From an uncultured Alphaproteobacteria bacterium (GTDB lineage Bacteria; Pseudomonadota; Alphaproteobacteria; HIMB59; GCA-002718135), in the NCBI GenBank assembly GCA_902540265.1, contig CACBLW010000006.1, forward strand, positions 1-64,000: a stretch of 64,000 nt of DNA, written 5' to 3'. The notes under the pieces are model-generated. The model was not told where the DNA came from and did no database searches. It saw only the letters and a program-made list of their open reading frames with translations. This document shows, one piece after another, positions 28,067 through 37,822 of the stretch; positions within the stretch are counted from its first letter, which is position 1, and every line of letters starts with the position of its first letter. The translations under genes and the position numbers were made by a program.

Positions 28067-29782
28067 ATGAGTAGTGAACTTCATCATTATAAATGTGGCG
28101 TAGATAGAAAATCAAATAAATCAGAGGTTGATCCAATCACAACCCAGATAGTAAGAAACTCATTAAATTCTGCTGCTGAACAAATGAAAAGAGCGCTATG
28201 TAGAACTGCAATGTCTCCTGTAATTTACGATGTATTAGATTTTGCTGGTGCTATTTATGACAATCACATGAGACTTTTAGCTCAGGCACCAAGCTTACCA
28301 TTGTTTATGGGAACTTTAAATTTTTGTATTGAGGAAGCAGTTAAAGGAGTTGGGGGAGAGTCCAAACTCAATGAAGGTGATATAATTATATATAACTCAC
28401 CTTATGGTACTGGTTCACACCCACAAGATGCTGCATTAGTTATGCCAGTTTTTTTTGATGGAGAATTAATAGCATACACCGCTATTAAAGCGCATTGGCT
28501 TGATATAGCTGGAAAAGAACCATACTCAACAGATACAGTTGATGTTTTTCAAGAGGGAACCGTTTACCCAGGTGTTAAACTTTATAATAAAGGTGAATTA
28601 GTTGAGGACATTTACAAAATGTGTATTGCTAATACACGAGTTCCTAACTCTGTTGCAGGTGATATTAACGCTCAAGCAATTGGAGTAAGAGCTGGTGAAA
28701 GAGCATTAAAGAAGATTGTCGCAAAATATGGTTTAAAAAAATTTAGAGATACTACTGAAGCAATCTTTGATGCCGGTGAAATGATAGTTAGAAACTACTT
28801 AAAGAAAATTCCTAATGGTGAGTATGTTGGATCAGGACAAATGGATAGTAATGGTGTTGAAGAAGGTACAGTACCATTTGATTTGAAAGTAATTATTGAG
28901 GATGAAAAAGTAATTTTAGATATGTCAAATGCACCACCTCAACAAAATGGACCTATAAATTGTCCTTTACCTTCAACTGTATCAACAGCTCGTGTATCTA
29001 TGAGTATGTTAGCCGGAAGCAATGAGCCACCTAACGAAGGTTTTTTTAGACCAATAGAGGTTATCACTAAACCTGGAACGCTGTTCCATCCTATTTCTCC
29101 TGCCCCATGTTTTTTATATGGTTGGCCTGCTTTACAAGCAATAGAAGTTTTTTATAGAGCTCTTGGAACAAAGTTCCCTGAAAATGTTCCAGCAAGTAGT
29201 GGAGGTTGTATAAATGGTATTGTCTGGTGGGGCATACGAGAAGAAACTGGTGAGCCTTGGGCAGATGGGGCTCCTCATCCAGTTGGTCAAGGTGCAAGTC
29301 ATTTTGGAGATGGAGCAACATGTCTTCATCATGCAGAATCAGCAACTAGATTTGCTCCAGCAGAGGTTTGGGAAAATAGAAACCCTTGGCTGATAAATAA
29401 AGTTGAACTAATTCAAGACAGTTGTGGAGCTGGAAAAAATAGAGGAGGTTTGGGAGTTAACTTTGAATTTGAAATGTTAGAGGATTCTTTTGCAACTACA
29501 GTTTGTGAAAGAAGTAAACTACCTCCTTGGGGTTTAAACGGTGGTCTTGAAGCTCTGCCGAATAATTGTTTTTTAATGGAAGATGGAAAGACAAATAGAG
29601 AAGTTCCAAAAGCTACTAGAGTTCCAATTAAAAAAGGTAACAAAATATTACTTCAATGTGGAGGTGGTGGCGGATATGGCGATCCAAAAGAAAGAGATCA
29701 TAACAAAATTATTGATGATGTAAAACAGGGTTATTTATCTAAAGAATATGTAAATAAATACTACCCAGATGTTAAATTATAA
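28067..29782 (+). CDS. Hydantoinase B/5-oxoprolinase-type subunit (HyuB), copy 2
   Basis: A 571-residue HyuB paralogue, nearly collinear with copy 1: DPITTQIVRNSLNSAAEQM, NSPYGTGSHPQDAALVMPVF, QQNGPINCPLPSTVS, WADGAPHPVGQGA and CGGGGGYGDPK. It carries about 17 extra residues at the start (MSSELHHYKCGVDRKSNKSE). It lies between two HyuA genes with gaps of four and three bases, so translation of the four-gene operon is tightly linked. The likely partner is HyuA copy 1. Confidence 0.88.
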   Translation: MSSELHHYKCGVDRKSNKSEVDPITTQIVRNSLNSAAEQMKRALCRTAMSPVIYDVLDFAGAIYDNHMRLLAQAPSLPLFMGTLNFCIEEAVKGVGGESKLNEGDIIIYNSPYGTGSHPQDAALVMPVFFDGELIAYTAIKAHWLDIAGKEPYSTDTVDVFQEGTVYPGVKLYNKGELVEDIYKMCIANTRVPNSVAGDINAQAIGVRAGERALKKIVAKYGLKKFRDTTEAIFDAGEMIVRNYLKKIPNGEYVGSGQMDSNGVEEGTVPFDLKVIIEDEKVILDMSNAPPQQNGPINCPLPSTVSTARVSMSMLAGSNEPPNEGFFRPIEVITKPGTLFHPISPAPCFLYGWPALQAIEVFYRALGTKFPENVPASSGGCINGIVWWGIREETGEPWADGAPHPVGQGASHFGDGATCLHHAESATRFAPAEVWENRNPWLINKVELIQDSCGAGKNRGGLGVNFEFEMLEDSFATTVCERSKLPPWGLNGGLEALPNNCFLMEDGKTNREVPKATRVPIKKGNKILLQCGGGGGYGDPKERDHNKIIDDVKQGYLSKEYVNKYYPDVKL

Positions 29783-29785
29783 TAA

Positions 29786-31864
29786 ATGTTAAGAGTAGCA
29801 ACAGATGTGGGCGGTACTTTTACCGATTTAGTATATTTTGAAATTGATGAAAAATCTGGAAAAGCACTTTCTATAAAAACTGCAAAAAGCGACACTACTC
29901 CTAGTAGTTATGAAAAGGGAGTTTTTGATGCAATTGAGAAAGGAAATGTAGATATTGCTAAATCTACTTTTTTCGCCCATGGAACAACAGTAGTTATTAA
30001 TTCGATAACTGAAAGAAAAGGTGTATTAACAGGATTAGTTACTACTAAAGGTTTTAGGGATAGTCTAGAAATTGCAAGAGGAGATAGACCTGACTTTTTT
30101 AATCTCAGATATCAAAAACCAAAACCGTTCGTTCCTAGGTATTTAAGAGCAGAGGTTCCTGGTAGAATTGATTTCTTAGGAAAAGAATTAACTCCTCTTG
30201 ATTTATCAGGTTTGGATAAAATAATTGAAAAATTCAAAAAACATGATGTGCAATCTATTGCTGTATGCTTAATTCACGGATATGCTAATTCACTGCATGA
30301 ACAAAAAGTAATTGATTATATAAAAAGTAAGTGGGCAGAAATTGACATTGTTGCTTCCCACCAAATTACAAGAGAATGGAGAGAGTACGAAAGGACTAAT
30401 ACAACTGCTTTATGTGCATATGTTAAACCCATTGCAAGAAGTTACTTGGACAAACTTAATGATAAATTAATAGCTGCTAACTTTAGTGGCAACCCTTATG
30501 TTATGCAATCTAATGGGGGTATTGACACTTTTGAGTCAACAAAAACTATTCCTTTGACAATGATAGAATCTGGCCCTACTAGTGGAGTGTTAGGTGCAGC
30601 AGAGTTAGGAAAATTAATTAAAGAAAATAATTTAATTACCTTAGATGTTGGTGGTACTACAGCTAAGTGTTCACTCATAGAAAATGGTAATGTAAAAATT
30701 AACACAAACTATTGGATAGAAAAAAATAGACAATCTGCAGGATATCCAGTTATGCTTCCAGTTGTTGACATAGTTGAAATCGGCAATGGAGGAGGAAGTA
30801 TAGCATGGGTAGATAATTATGATAAATTACATGTTGGTCCACAAAGTGCAGGAGCTGATCCAGGCCCAGTATCATATGGGAAAGGTGGTACATCTATTAC
30901 TACAACTGATGCAAATTTGATTACAAATAGGATTAATCAGAATTATTTCTGCGGTGGGGAAATTAAGGCTGATATGGATGCTGTAAGTAAAAGAATAGCA
31001 CCTCTTTCTAAAAAATTAAAATTTACTAATGAAGAAACTGCACGTGGCATCATACGTATTGCTAACAATAATATGATAAATGCACTTAAACTTGTATCTG
31101 TTAATAAGGGATACGATCCAAGAGATTTTAGTCTTGTAGCTTTTGGAGGTGGTGGTGGAATGCATGCTACATCGTTAGCAAAGGAATTAAATATTCCAAA
31201 AGTGATAATACCAGTTAATTCTTCTGTTTTTTCTGCTTGGGGCATGTTGATGAGTGATTTGAGAAGAGATTATATTCTTACTAAACTTACTACTATGAAT
31301 GACCAAGCAATTGATATTTTGAATAAAACTTTTAGTGAAATGGAAAAACAAGCAGAAGAAAGTTATAAAAAAGAAAATATTTCTAAAGAATTAATATCGT
31401 TTAAAAGATTTGGAAGTTTTAGATACTTGGGTCAAGATCATTCTGTTGAAATTCCAATTACAAATTCAAAATTTGATGAAGATTCAATAAAGAAAATTAT
31501 TGATGATTTTCATACTCAATATGAAAAAGAATTTACTTATAAATTAGAAAACCAAGTAGATATGATTCAATTTCACCTTGTAGCTTTTGCCAAAATTGAA
31601 AAGCCTGAGTTACAAGAGAGAAAAATTACAAATATAAAAGTTGAAGATACTATAAAAGAGATAAGAGAAGTAGATTTTGATGAAATGGGAGTGCATAAAT
31701 CAAATATTTATAATTTCGATCTTCTAGAACCTGGAATGGAATTTACTGGCCCAGCAATAGTTGAAGATCCAAGCACTACGGTTGTAATTTTTCCTAAACA
31801 AAAATGTAAAGTAGATAAGTTTGCAAATTTACACATCTCAATAGGAGTAGAAAATAGTGAATAG
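29786..31864 (+). CDS. Hydantoinase A/5-oxoprolinase-type subunit (HyuA), copy 2
   Basis: A 692-residue HyuA-family ATPase subunit, clearly diverged from copy 1. It has RVATDVGGTFTDLVYFEIDE at the start, AHGTTVVINSITERKGVLTG, REWREYERTNTTALCAYVKP, NLITLDVGGTTAKCSLIENG near residue 285, EIGNGGGSIAWVD and LVAFGGGGGMHATSL. It overlaps HyuB copy 3 by eight bases and probably pairs with it. The 'TAKCSL' variant after the second GG-T motif differs from the 'SFDTCL' of copy 1, suggesting different substrates. Confidence 0.88.
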   Translation: MLRVATDVGGTFTDLVYFEIDEKSGKALSIKTAKSDTTPSSYEKGVFDAIEKGNVDIAKSTFFAHGTTVVINSITERKGVLTGLVTTKGFRDSLEIARGDRPDFFNLRYQKPKPFVPRYLRAEVPGRIDFLGKELTPLDLSGLDKIIEKFKKHDVQSIAVCLIHGYANSLHEQKVIDYIKSKWAEIDIVASHQITREWREYERTNTTALCAYVKPIARSYLDKLNDKLIAANFSGNPYVMQSNGGIDTFESTKTIPLTMIESGPTSGVLGAAELGKLIKENNLITLDVGGTTAKCSLIENGNVKINTNYWIEKNRQSAGYPVMLPVVDIVEIGNGGGSIAWVDNYDKLHVGPQSAGADPGPVSYGKGGTSITTTDANLITNRINQNYFCGGEIKADMDAVSKRIAPLSKKLKFTNEETARGIIRIANNNMINALKLVSVNKGYDPRDFSLVAFGGGGGMHATSLAKELNIPKVIIPVNSSVFSAWGMLMSDLRRDYILTKLTTMNDQAIDILNKTFSEMEKQAEESYKKENISKELISFKRFGSFRYLGQDHSVEIPITNSKFDEDSIKKIIDDFHTQYEKEFTYKLENQVDMIQFHLVAFAKIEKPELQERKITNIKVEDTIKEIREVDFDEMGVHKSNIYNFDLLEPGMEFTGPAIVEDPSTTVVIFPKQKCKVDKFANLHISIGVENSE

Positions 31865-33515
31865 TATAAAAAATGATCCAATAACGACTGAGATTATTCA
31901 AAGTTCACTACAAGCTGCTTGCGATGAAATGTTTGTAGCTATGAGAAAAACTGCAATGAGCTCAATTATTTATGAAGTTCTTGATTTTGGAACAGCCGTA
32001 ACAGATTCTAACGGTAACATAGCTGCTTCTGGTGCTGGTATACCTGCATTTATTGCAATGTGTGATAAGGCAGTGCAAGCTGTTATAAAAAAATATGATT
32101 CAAATCAAATAAAAGAAGGTGATGTTTTTGCTACTAATGATCCTTACAACGGAGGAGTAACTCATTTAAATGATGTTATTGTTGTTATGCCAGTTTTTTC
32201 ACAAGGAGAAAGAATAGCATGGACGGCAAATATTGCTCATTGGCCTGATTTAGGTGGGATGGCTCCTGGAGGTATTTCAGCTGATGCAAAAGAAATATTC
32301 CAAGAAGGTCTACAACTTCCAGTAATCAAAATGATTGAAAATGGAAAACCAATCCAATCAGTAATAGATATTATAACGGCTAATAGTAGAGTACCACAAT
32401 ACACACTTGGAGATATGTGGGCAGCTATAGCTTCAATAAGAGTAGGGGAAAAAAGAATTAAGGATATTGCAAATAAATATGGAACAGAAATATTTAAAAA
32501 TTCTGTTCAACAATTTATGGATTATGGTGAAAGAACTTCTTTGGATGCGTTATCAAGTCTTCCTCATGGAACTTATCATGGAGAAGATTTACTTGATGAT
32601 GGCAGAAAAATTCAGGTTGATGTTACTATTAACGATAAAGAATTTATTGTAGATTTAAGAAATAATCCAGAGCAAGATGATGGTCCAAATAATGCTTCAT
32701 ATGATGGAACAGTAGTATCTGCGCAAATGGCATTTAAAGGGATCACTTCAAGTGATTTCATTTGTAATGCTGGAACGTTTAGACCTTTAAAAGTTTTATG
32801 TGATGAAGGATCTATGTTTAATCCAGTAAGACCAGCTGCTCAAGGTATATACTACGAAACAGATATTAGATCCTATGATTTAATTTGGAAAACTATTTCC
32901 CATCTAAATCCAAATAAATCATCTGCTGGAAGTTTTGCTTCTATATGTGGTACATTTATGGGTGGCCAACATCCGGATACTGGAGCTACCTTTATCATTA
33001 TAGAACCACAAGTTGGTGGTTGGGGAGCAAGTAGTGTAAGTGATGGCTGTAGTGCAAACTTTTCTGCTTTTCACGGTGATACTTTTAATACCCCCGCAGA
33101 AATATCTGAAGCTAGACATGGTGTTTATGTAGATCAAATGAGACTTACTGACGAAGATGGTGGTGAAGGTAAATTTAGAGGTGGCAAAGGAATAGTAATG
33201 GATTACAGAGTTAGATCAAAAAATGCCTGGGTATCAGTAGCTTATACAAGATCTAAAAGTTTACCATGGGCATTAGACGGGGGTAATGAAGGTGGATCTA
33301 ATTATATTGAGGTAATTCGTAAAAATGGAGATCTAGAAAAATATTCTGTTGTAACTGGATTAACTCTTGAACCAGAAGATGTCGTGAGAATTCATACTGG
33401 TAATGGAGGAGGGTGTGGTAAGCCAGAACTTAGAGACAAGTCTTTGATTGAAGAAGATTTACTAAATGAATACATCACTTTAGATCAAGCAAAAAAATTT
33501 TATAAATACAAATAG
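31857..33515 (+). CDS. Hydantoinase B/5-oxoprolinase-type subunit (HyuB), copy 3
   Basis: A 552-residue HyuB-family protein, more distant from the other two. It has DPITTEIIQSSLQAACDEMF, TNDPYNGGVTHLNDVIVVMP, AHWPDLGGMAPGGISADAKE and HTGNGGGCGKPELRD. The NDPYNGGVTHLNDV motif is the more usual HyuB form (His and Asp, likely metal ligands), whereas copies 1 and 2 read N(N/S)PYG(S/T)GSH(S/P)QDA. The start is GTG at 31857, inside the end of HyuA copy 2. It ends one base before the convergent enolase superfamily gene. Confidence 0.87.
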   Translation: MNSIKNDPITTEIIQSSLQAACDEMFVAMRKTAMSSIIYEVLDFGTAVTDSNGNIAASGAGIPAFIAMCDKAVQAVIKKYDSNQIKEGDVFATNDPYNGGVTHLNDVIVVMPVFSQGERIAWTANIAHWPDLGGMAPGGISADAKEIFQEGLQLPVIKMIENGKPIQSVIDIITANSRVPQYTLGDMWAAIASIRVGEKRIKDIANKYGTEIFKNSVQQFMDYGERTSLDALSSLPHGTYHGEDLLDDGRKIQVDVTINDKEFIVDLRNNPEQDDGPNNASYDGTVVSAQMAFKGITSSDFICNAGTFRPLKVLCDEGSMFNPVRPAAQGIYYETDIRSYDLIWKTISHLNPNKSSAGSFASICGTFMGGQHPDTGATFIIIEPQVGGWGASSVSDGCSANFSAFHGDTFNTPAEISEARHGVYVDQMRLTDEDGGEGKFRGGKGIVMDYRVRSKNAWVSVAYTRSKSLPWALDGGNEGGSNYIEVIRKNGDLEKYSVVTGLTLEPEDVVRIHTGNGGGCGKPELRDKSLIEEDLLNEYITLDQAKKFYKYK

Positions 33516-33516
33516 T

Positions 33517-34626
33517 TTAAATTTTAAAAATTGGATTTTTTAATTTTTTTGAATTTATTTCAATTCCTAGACCTATATTATTTGATGCCTCAAATTTACC
33601 TTTTTTTCTTTGTGGGGAACCCTTAGAATAACTCAATGTGTTATAACTGTTAAAATCAGTTGACGAAAAAAGATATTTTGAAGGTGTACTATGAGCTAAA
33701 TGTGCAATTGCTGATGTTGCAATATCACCACCCCATGAGTCTTCAATAGTCATTCCAACTCCTAACTCAACACATAAGTCTCTTAATAATTTACTTTTTG
33801 AAATTCCGCCAAGTTTACTTATTTTTATATTAATTATATCCATAGCTTTATCTTTATAAGCTCTTAAAAAAGCACTTATAGAATCAATATTTTCATCCAA
33901 AATAAATGGGTTACTGCATTTATCCCTAACAATTAAATTTTCCTCATAAGTTAAGCAAGGTTGTTCAATATAAATATTTAAATGATTAGTTTCTTTGACT
34001 ACTTTAAGCGCATCATGCATCAGCCAACCAGTATTAGCATCAGCAACTAATATCTCATTATTCTTTAATTTCGATCTAATTAATTTAATTCTTTCAATAT
34101 CCTCTATTGGGTCCCCACCAACTTTAAGTTGAAATTTTTTATATCCCTCTTTTTGATATTTAATAACTTTCTTTGTCATTGCTTTAGGGGACTCTTGAGA
34201 AATTGCTCGATATAGATCTACATTTTTTCCAAATTTTCCTCCAAGTAATTTCCACAATGGGACTTGCATTACTTTTGATGTTATATCCCAGCAAGCAATA
34301 TCAATTGGTGATTTAACATAGTTGTGACCCTTTAAGTTTTTATCCATTTCTAAATTAATTTCTTGTAGATCTGTTGGATCTTTATTGATTAGGTATTTAC
34401 CAATCTGCTTTATGCCCGTTCTTACACCTTCAGCATAAGCAGGTAAATACGCAGGACCAAGCGTACAAACTTCTCCAAGTCCACTAATTCCAATATTGGT
34501 ATTTATTTTTACAATTGTTGAATCAAAAGAGTTTACTGAATTACCATGAGACCAACTATAATTTCCTTCTTTAAGTGGAAGATCTATTTTAAAAACTTCA
34601 ATTGATTTTATTTTAATCATTTTCAT
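33517..34626 (-). CDS. Enolase superfamily racemase/dehydratase (MR/MLE type), putA-linked
   Basis: A 369-residue enolase superfamily enzyme of the muconate-lactonising subgroup. Metal ligands are visible: Asp196 in VADANTG, Glu221 in YIEQP and Asp244 in ILDEN. The general bases are Lys168 in FQLKVGG and Lys268 in INIKISKLGG, as in racemases/epimerases that use one lysine on each side. The first lysine of the usual K-x-K is Gln166. Its start lies inside the 3' end of putA (14-base overlap), so it is translated from the putA message. Proline-linked members of this subgroup include 4-hydroxyproline betaine 2-epimerase and cis-3-hydroxyproline dehydratase; either would feed PutA or a related route. 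Dipeptide epimerase is the main alternative. Confidence 0.8.
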   Translation of the reverse strand: MKMIKIKSIEVFKIDLPLKEGNYSWSHGNSVNSFDSTIVKINTNIGISGLGEVCTLGPAYLPAYAEGVRTGIKQIGKYLINKDPTDLQEINLEMDKNLKGHNYVKSPIDIACWDITSKVMQVPLWKLLGGKFGKNVDLYRAISQESPKAMTKKVIKYQKEGYKKFQLKVGGDPIEDIERIKLIRSKLKNNEILVADANTGWLMHDALKVVKETNHLNIYIEQPCLTYEENLIVRDKCSNPFILDENIDSISAFLRAYKDKAMDIINIKISKLGGISKSKLLRDLCVELGVGMTIEDSWGGDIATSAIAHLAHSTPSKYLFSSTDFNSYNTLSYSKGSPQRKKGKFEASNNIGLGIEINSKKLKNPIFKI

Positions 34627-37600
34627 CCGATAGCATTAATAAAGAAGTATTTCCACCTGACGCTGTAATATCATTTGATAATGTTTTTTCATTTAACAGA
34701 TTAAGCAAATAATTTGGTCCTCCAGCTTTAGGACCTGTTCCTGACAATCCTCTCCCTCCAAATGGTTGTGATCCTACCACAGCTCCAGTAATGTTTCTAT
34801 TTATATAAATATTTCCTACATTAACATTATTTGAAATAAAATTTATCGTGCTGTCAATTCTACTATGTATTCCTAAAGTTAATCCATAATTTAAATTATT
34901 TATTTCATCTACTAAGTTATCAATTTTATCAGAAGAATATCTTACTATATGAAGTATAGGTCCAAAAACTTCTTCATCAATTTCTTTTAAATCATTTATT
35001 TCAATTAATGTAGGCTGAATAAAAAATCCTTCTAAATTTTTATCTAATTCTGAGTTAAATAAAATTTTTTCTTTAAATCTGTCTAAATGTTTTAATATTT
35101 TGTTCTTAGCTTTAATATCAATTAAAGGTCCAATATCTGTATCTAATAAATAAGGTAAACCTACCTTTAATTTTTTTGTTGCACCAATTAACATGTTTAT
35201 AGTTTTGTCGTAAACTTCATCCTGAATTGCAAGAACTCTAAGTGCAGAACATCTTTGCCCGGCAGAATTAAACGCTGACTCTATTACATCATCAACAACT
35301 TGTTCTGTTAACGCAGATGAGTCCACAATCATAAAATTCTGCCCCCCTGTTTCAGCAGTTAAAGATATTATTTCTTTTCTTTGGTTAAGATTAAGTTGAA
35401 TGTTATTCGCTGTTTCAGAAGAGCCTGTAAATAAAACTCCTTTTATGTGTTTATTTTTAAGAACTTCATCACCAATACTTTCTCCGTCACCTAATACTAA
35501 TTGCAAAGCCTCTTTAGGAAGTCCGGCTTCTAATAATATTTTGATTAATTTGTATGCAATAATTGAAGTTTGTTCAGCAGGTTTAGCAATTACAGTATTT
35601 CCTGTTAAGAGTGCAGCAATTATTTGTCCTGTAAATATTGCTATTGGAAAATTCCATGGACTTATACAAAAAAATACACCTTTACTCTCATATTTTAAGA
35701 TATTTTTTTCACCTGTTGGTCCAATTAAAATTTCATCCTCCAAAAATATTTTTTTAGATTGATTAGAATAATAATAACAGAAATCTATTGCCTCTCTTAA
35801 ATCGTCGATAGCATCTTTTATCGTCTTTCCAGCTTCCTCAACACAAATTCTTATTAGTTCATTTTTGTTAACTTCTAATAAATCAACAAATCTATCTATA
35901 ATTTTGCATTTATCCTCAATACTTATTAATTTCCAAGTTTTTAGATAGTTATTTGCTATTTCAATTGCCTCATAAACCAATAAATTATTAGCAAAAGTTA
36001 CTTTTCCAATCATCTCATCTTTTAAAAATGGTGAAAAAATATTTATCTCATTTTTTGTGGTTTTTTCATCTCCATTTATTATTGAATTTGCTAAATATTC
36101 TTTTTTGTTTTTATCAAATATTTTTTTTATATCTAAAATAGTATTTTCACTTTCTAGATTTACGCCCTTAGAATTTTTTCGTATTGGTAAAAAAATATCC
36201 TTGGGTTTAGGAATATATGGATTCCCATATTCATTATATTTTTTAATGATATCGATAGGGTCAATGACAAATTCCTCTACTTTAAAATTTTTATCATTTA
36301 GTTTGTTAACAAAGGATGTATTTGCTCCATTTTCTAATAATCGTCTCATCAGATATGGAAGTAGATCTTCATAATCACCAACTGGAGCATAAATTCTACA
36401 TTTAGATTTTTCTAGATTAGAATTTTTATTAAAATAATTATGTAAGATATCAGCCATTCCATGAATTCGTTGAAATTCAAATTTACTACCTCTTGCTATT
36501 TCTTCAATAAAGGCAATCGAATAAGCATTGTGTGTAGCAAAAGCGGGAAAAATATTTTTTTGATATTTAATTAATTTTATAGCACAAGCCATCCAAGACA
36601 AATCAGTTAGAGGTTTCCTTGTAAAAACTGAATAGTCATCAAAACCAGATACTTGAGCATATTTTATTTCACTATCCCAATAAGCTCCTTTAACTAAGCG
36701 TACTGGTATCACTTTATTATTTTTATTAGCTAAATTATTCAACCAATCAATAATATAGAAGGCTCTTTTTTGATAAGCTTGTAAAGCTAAACCAAGCCCA
36801 TTCCAATTTTTAAGTCTTTCATCATTAATCAATAATTCAAAAATTTTTAACGATAATATTAATCTATTATCTTCTTCGGCATCTATACATAATTGAATAT
36901 TATATTTTTTTGCTAACAATCCTAATTCAATTAGTTTTGGTAGGAGTTCTTTTTTAAGTTGAGCAAATTTATGTCTTTCATATCGTGGATGTAATGCTGA
37001 AAGTTTAACAGAAACTCCATTTGAAAGTGTAGGATCTAAGTTGTTTAGTAGTTTTTTCCCTGTAAACTCTATACTTTTTAAATATTCTAAATAATACTTA
37101 TGTGCATCTTCATCAGTTCTCGCACCCTCTCCAAGCATATCAAAAGAAAATAAATTTCTTTTATATTTTTCTGAATTTGTAAATTTAACTGCTTCATCCA
37201 TTTTTGCTTTAAACACAAACTGCTTTGCTAAAACCATAACAGCTTTTCTTACAACAGTCCTAAATACTGGTTCAGAATTTTTTTTAATAAAACTTTTGTA
37301 ATTTTCCTCTAATTTATTTTGATCTAATTTATTTCTCTTTAAAATATTTCCGGTTAAGAAGAATGCCCAAGATGATGCGTTAACAAAAAGACCTTTATCG
37401 AAACCAGTATGCTTTTTCCAATCAGTCGATGTAAACTTATCTTCTAATAATCTATCAATAGTTTTTTGATCGGGTATTCTTAAAAGTGCTTCAGCCAAAC
37501 ATAGCAGTACAGTCCCTTCTTCACTGTTTAATTGATATTCTTGAAGCAAGTTTTCAATTGGACTTTTTATTATTCCTATTGATTTTCTAGATTCATTTAC

Positions 37601-37747
37601 AATTTGTTCAGCTCTCGCTTTAATATCTTTTCTTTTATCAACATAATTTGGTTCAAGATATTTTATTAAATTATCTACAATTATTGATTCATCAAACGAT
37701 ACTACTTGATCAATTTCAAATAATGTATTTACGGCAATATTTGGCAT
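34613..37747 (-). CDS. putA: Bifunctional proline dehydrogenase / P5C dehydrogenase
   Basis: A 1044-residue enzyme that oxidises proline to glutamate. The proline dehydrogenase barrel covers about residues 190-500 (DMLGEGARTDEDAHKYYLEY, VRLVKGAYWDSEI, FATHNAYSIAF, AYQKRAF). The aldehyde dehydrogenase half covers about 560-1020 (CISPWNFPIAIFTGQIIAAL, VLFTGSSETAN, the general base in LTAETGGQN and the nucleophile in NSAGQRCSALR). There is no N-terminal ribbon-helix-helix DNA-binding domain, so it does not autorepress as E. coli PutA does. It also lacks the roughly 200-residue C-terminal extension of longer PutAs, ending soon after GLSGTGPKAGG. It drives the enolase superfamily gene and faces cysQ across 75 bases. 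Confidence 0.96.
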   Translation of the reverse strand: MPNIAVNTLFEIDQVVSFDESIIVDNLIKYLEPNYVDKRKDIKARAEQIVNESRKSIGIIKSPIENLLQEYQLNSEEGTVLLCLAEALLRIPDQKTIDRLLEDKFTSTDWKKHTGFDKGLFVNASSWAFFLTGNILKRNKLDQNKLEENYKSFIKKNSEPVFRTVVRKAVMVLAKQFVFKAKMDEAVKFTNSEKYKRNLFSFDMLGEGARTDEDAHKYYLEYLKSIEFTGKKLLNNLDPTLSNGVSVKLSALHPRYERHKFAQLKKELLPKLIELGLLAKKYNIQLCIDAEEDNRLILSLKIFELLINDERLKNWNGLGLALQAYQKRAFYIIDWLNNLANKNNKVIPVRLVKGAYWDSEIKYAQVSGFDDYSVFTRKPLTDLSWMACAIKLIKYQKNIFPAFATHNAYSIAFIEEIARGSKFEFQRIHGMADILHNYFNKNSNLEKSKCRIYAPVGDYEDLLPYLMRRLLENGANTSFVNKLNDKNFKVEEFVIDPIDIIKKYNEYGNPYIPKPKDIFLPIRKNSKGVNLESENTILDIKKIFDKNKKEYLANSIINGDEKTTKNEINIFSPFLKDEMIGKVTFANNLLVYEAIEIANNYLKTWKLISIEDKCKIIDRFVDLLEVNKNELIRICVEEAGKTIKDAIDDLREAIDFCYYYSNQSKKIFLEDEILIGPTGEKNILKYESKGVFFCISPWNFPIAIFTGQIIAALLTGNTVIAKPAEQTSIIAYKLIKILLEAGLPKEALQLVLGDGESIGDEVLKNKHIKGVLFTGSSETANNIQLNLNQRKEIISLTAETGGQNFMIVDSSALTEQVVDDVIESAFNSAGQRCSALRVLAIQDEVYDKTINMLIGATKKLKVGLPYLLDTDIGPLIDIKAKNKILKHLDRFKEKILFNSELDKNLEGFFIQPTLIEINDLKEIDEEVFGPILHIVRYSSDKIDNLVDEINNLNYGLTLGIHSRIDSTINFISNNVNVGNIYINRNITGAVVGSQPFGGRGLSGTGPKAGGPNYLLNLLNEKTLSNDITASGGNTSLLMLSDEND

Positions 37748-37822
37748 ATTTTAAAATTAATAATTAATGAAATTATCATTTTAATAATATAATCACAATT
37801 TGTTTAAATGAATAAGTAAACC

